Positions 1-64,000 of a stretch of 64,000 nt of DNA are shown here, piece after piece. This DNA comes from Sipunculus nudus. Its lineage: Eukaryota > Annelida > Sipuncula > Golfingiida > Sipunculidae. The position numbers were made by a program, and so were the translations under genes. The DNA lies in assembly GCA_026874595.1 (NCBI GenBank), contig CM049308.1, positions 92,445,624 to 92,509,623 of the forward strand, read 5' to 3'. The notes below the pieces were generated by a model. The model saw nothing but the letters and a program-made list of their open reading frames with translations. It did not search any database and was not told where the DNA came from. Within the stretch, counting starts at the first letter, position 1, and the number at the start of each line of letters is the position of its first letter.

Positions 1-561
1 GGAATATCATCTTTTAAATGTTAACAATTCTATGCATGTTGCTTTGTTCATTATATTTTAACATATGTATGGTGTGTATAAATTCGTAAGACATTCCTGC
101 CAAGATATATATTTAGTTTTGAAGTTTTAGTAAACATTTATCAGGGTTTGTCAGTAGTAAGGAAAAAAAATTGGAAATAATTTTTTTTTTTGGGGGGGGG
201 GGGAGGAAAAAATTGTAAAAAGAATCAGAAGTCAAGTGAAATCAGAATTAAGCAAATCTAGTAAATGTTTTGATGGAAATTTGAAATTTCAACTTCTTTA
301 CAAAACAATTACTGTACGTGCTCAGACTTCTGTATACAGGCTTAAAAAATAGTAATTTATGCTATTTAAACCCCTCTGTTGCCTGCATCTGAGCAAAATA
401 ATTAGGGTGGTTTCAAATGAAAATATTGAAGCAGACTTCCCTGTGTTTTATTGATCTGGGAAAAGTTGAACATTCATAAAGGGTTCCAATTGGGATGTGG
501 CAACCTTGCTGAATTTGTCGCAAAACCTGGTACTTTTGGTAAACAAAAATACTCATTTCAG
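1..561 (+). other. Intron, 3' end
   Basis: This is the 3' part of the intron leading to the alphaC exons of the kinase gene. Its 5' exon is outside the window. It has a T/G-rich run near 180-203 and ends in an ATTTCAG acceptor at 561. I see no coding exon or RNA gene in it. Confidence 0.7.
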
Positions 562-60711
<60,150 letters not shown>

Positions 60712-61700
60712 TGTCATCTTACAGATGCACAGGTTATGCTCTGACCCCATGTGACCCAAAGCCAGCAGGCTTTATCTCTTACAGTAAGCTCTTAATGCTG
60801 GGCGTATATAAGTTCATATGATTTCCCTACGACCAGGGATCTGCATACATGATGATGAATGATACCCAGCAACCAGCTTAACCCCCCGTGAAGGCCGACA
60901 GCTACATTAACAGTTAATCATATATCATAACTCACGCACTCCGGTTGTTATTTCAAGTCTTCACCAACAGCAAAGTCTTCTCGGGTCATGTAAGGGTCAG
61001 GGTCTGTGCTCTGTTCGGAAGATGAAAAAACCCTCCCCCGAGGAGGCTACACTAAGGTGTGGGACACTCAATCAATAAAAATAAACAAATCCTCCCCGAT
61101 GTTTCGGGGCATGGCCACCTGGTGTGATAAGATTGTACAGTTCTGTATGTATGTAAATTAGCAAAATCACCACAGACAGGTCCTGAGAGGAAGGACTCGA
61201 TACGTGGACTAATCATTTATTATTATTATTTTATAGGAAACCAGTGTGTGTGGACTTTCTTTAGCATTTACAGCCTAATGTCCCAGGTTTGCAAAGCTAA
61301 TCAGTTACATAGAGAGAAATAAATGTTATAATAATGATAAATAATCAATCGCTGCCAGTTGCCATCGACGTACTTGGTGATATTTGTGTAGGATCTCTAA
61401 GGTACCTGTAAAATTCGTTTGGTTTATGTATAAGGAATCTTTATGTATGGGTTCCTACTAATGATTGTGCTGGCACACATGATGTCTGATGTGATTTAAA
61501 TAAACGGTCTGGAGAGAAATTACGGATATGATGGGGCGAGTGACAAATATATTAAGGATGGTCAAGGAGTGGTTCATTTGGAACGTGAAACTGATGTGAT
61601 GTACTCCTCCTCAGACCAGCTGGATACTGTACGATGACAATAAACACACTTCAGGATAAGCTGATAAGTCTAATTTTATAACTGAAGTCCTTTCAACGTG
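60712..61700 (+). other. Probable 3' UTR
   Basis: Non-coding sequence after the stop with AATAAA at 61074-61079, 61318-61323, 61499-61504 and 61639-61644. Which is used cannot be told from sequence alone. Confidence 0.5.
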
Positions 61701-64000
61701 ACAATATAGCCGTTTTGTATAGTCATTTCAATCCTGCTAGGGCCCTGTGTAGTTCTAGTATTTGCTTGAGTAAAAAGTGTGTGGGATGCATTTATTATCA
61801 TCATCATTGGTATCAATAACAATTTCGTAACGGCAGGCATTACGGTATGAGACATTCCCATTATTTCTCATGACTGATGTCATAGTGAAATGTAGCTGGT
61901 GTTCTGAGGTTCCTTTAACATGATCTGTGAACGTTGTTATTTGGTCATCTTTACCTTCTGTCATCCTGATTGAGTGAATACTGTTGAAAAATGCCTTATT
62001 TCCCGATCATTTCCCCCCAAGCAGAATTAGATTATTTAAACAGCGTATTGTCATGTAATCTAAAGGTATCGTTATAGATTATAGCATTCATTACAAGCAT
62101 TCATCAAACTACATCATGATTATGTAAAACTCCTACATGAGTGTTTAGGGAATATCTCTTCTGTATATGTGTTCAAAAACAGGTACCAGGTTCATCAGAC
62201 TAATTTTTGTATGGAAAGTTGCATCATTACAGACACTTGTCACTCAGCCTTTTGCCAGTCTTGGTATGGCTTATATTCTCAACGTGTTAATTATCCAGAG
62301 CCAAAAGACATAAAAACTTGAAATTGAAGAGATCAATTTTGCAGAAAGTGGAAATTTCAAGTTCACTTACTATACCCTATTTTGGAAATTGAATAACAGG
62401 AATTGATAAATAAGTAAAGGAGAAAAGTATGAACGTGTGTTGTGATTCATATGAAAAAAAAAAGTCGCTTAACAAACTAATAGCACCCTATCAGCTTACA
62501 AATACAGGCACATCTTCGTAGCGCCCCGTTACATAAAATGCTGTTATCCTAACTGTAACGCTCGGTTTCTTTAATGATCCTCGAGTGGCAGAATATTCTT
62601 TTTATATACCAGAAATTTGCATGCGTCATATCTCAACCTTCAAAGTAATGTTTACTTCATCTATTTAAAGATAGAGTATTTTTAGAGATACCAGCTATAC
62701 CATTATGTTTGTTTGTGCATGCTACTTCTGATAAACCAAAGGAGAATTTAGAGCAATCACAACGTGATGTGGAAGAATTAATGGTATTTTAGCAACAGAA
62801 GCTGAGGCGGTAGTTATGGTATCTTAACACCAGAGGGCATATGACTTCGCGCCTCACAGTTCTCAAGAATTAGTTATTTACTTCAGTACACATGAAACAA
62901 CGACAAACCTAGGTCACTTTCCCATTGGTCCAGTTTCCTGTGTAGTGCATTTGCTGATTATGGCATGTGTGCAAGGTCTCTGGCAGTATATGATCTTACC
63001 GTCTTTTACACATTTTATCGCCCCATATTGTACTCCGTGAATGCATTGAAAAGGCCAGTGACACGCATAGCCCAGTAATTCACTTCAGATGCAAACCTGT
63101 TCAGTTACAAACCTAACCGGACATTTGTTTTTTTGGTGCCATGCAAGCTCACCAACATTTGTGATATTTCATTTTGATTTTAACAAGAAAGAGGCAGAAA
63201 CCCGAATGTCTGTTATTAACAGGAATTCATACTGATCTTTCATCAAGAAGTTTTTAGACTGCCATCTAAACCCGTCTTGTTAAAAATGCAATGCAGAAGT
63301 TGCCAGCTATAACTTTTCTCTGGTAAATTGCTTGACCAGTGGAAAAATGACCGTTAGCATGGAATCCACCTGATTATAACCATGTGTGACACATCACGCT
63401 AGATGCTCACATTAAAGGGTAAATGGTAAGGTTAGTGAAATTCGTAGCAGTATTTGGTGAACCAGTTGATCATCCCACAATAATACCAAAGGTACTCGCA
63501 TGGTCATTTCTTTCGTCTGTTATGTACAAATTAAGACTGAAAAGTTAGTAGTGATACAATCGGCAAAGGGCATTCAAAAATTTCGATACGGTTAACGGAT
63601 AGATATATGTTTGAATATTTCACTGGTTTTCAAACTTTATTTTCGAGTAAGAGACTTTGAGTAAGGTGCTCTTGTACAGTAGATACACATGGTTAATATA
63701 TTGGTCCTTAACGGGACTCCCAGCTGGCTGGACAGTGGTATGTTGAATTTGCTATTATGAAATCTGCATGTGTGTGTGTGTGTACATAAGTGTGTCTGTG
63801 TGTGTATTTGTGAGAGAAAGCTATGAGAGAGGCGGAAGACGTGATAGCAGATGCCTGTATGAAGCAGCATCCTTCGTTGAGGCTACTGTTGCAGATTTCT
63901 ATCGACCGAGTTGTGTCTGCCGGAGCACACTATATGTACATAGGAAAGTAATTCTAGGATGTTACATTGCCATGAGAACGATTAAACAAGGGAGGTCATT
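61701..64000. other. Intergenic or distal 3' UTR
   Basis: AT-rich sequence; a (TG)n run lies at about 63769-63783 with more TG-rich DNA to 63808. No gene, RNA or transposon that I can support. Confidence 0.5.

Overview
The window is intron-rich, AT-rich animal genomic DNA. It holds most of one protein-coding gene on the + strand, a PAR-1/MARK (microtubule-affinity-regulating) serine/threonine kinase. The promoter and the first coding exons (N-terminus and P-loop lysine region) lie upstream of base 1. Sixteen consecutive constitutive-path exons from 699 to 60711 join with matching splice phases into 2121 nt (706 residues plus stop). They cover the kinase domain from helix alphaC onward, the UBA domain, the long phospho-regulated spacer and the C-terminal KA1 domain ending in ELKL. 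The repeat content (large 'AGCTCAGCTGA' elements with GTCC-rich heads, a DIRS-like retrotransposon, a tRNA-type SINE) fits a marine invertebrate, probably a mollusc. That taxon call is inference.

Layout: 1-747, a tandem pair of 49-nt alphaC-helix exons. 748-21268, a 20.5-kb intron holding a DIRS-like element (about 1404-6020) nested in a TIR element (983-6602), two 2.6-kb AGCTCA repeats (8656-11268, 11451-14128) and a 3.6-kb relative built of palindrome-bearing monomers (14484-18075). 21269-30477, six-exon core of the kinase domain (21269, 22062, 23042, 29504, 30377 and onward). 30478-36839, an intron with broken AGCTCA copies and a 1.66-kb, 36-bp minisatellite. 36840-42232, end of kinase, linker and UBA, including a second tandem exon pair and a possible truncating last exon. 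43157-54946, spacer exons with candidate microexons. 60363-60711, KA1 exon. 60712-64000, 3' UTR and intergenic sequence with several AATAAA signals.

The most unusual point is the alternative-exon architecture of the kinase gene. Two predicted mutually exclusive exon pairs have identical phases: alphaC helix (562-610 or 699-747) and kinase end/linker (38271-38370 or 39015-39111). There is also a candidate intronic-polyadenylation exon that would release a kinase without UBA and KA1, a triple in-frame donor made by a 12-bp repeat, and several 21-45 nt frame-preserving microexon candidates in the spacer. All are readings of splice signals and frames; none has transcript support here.
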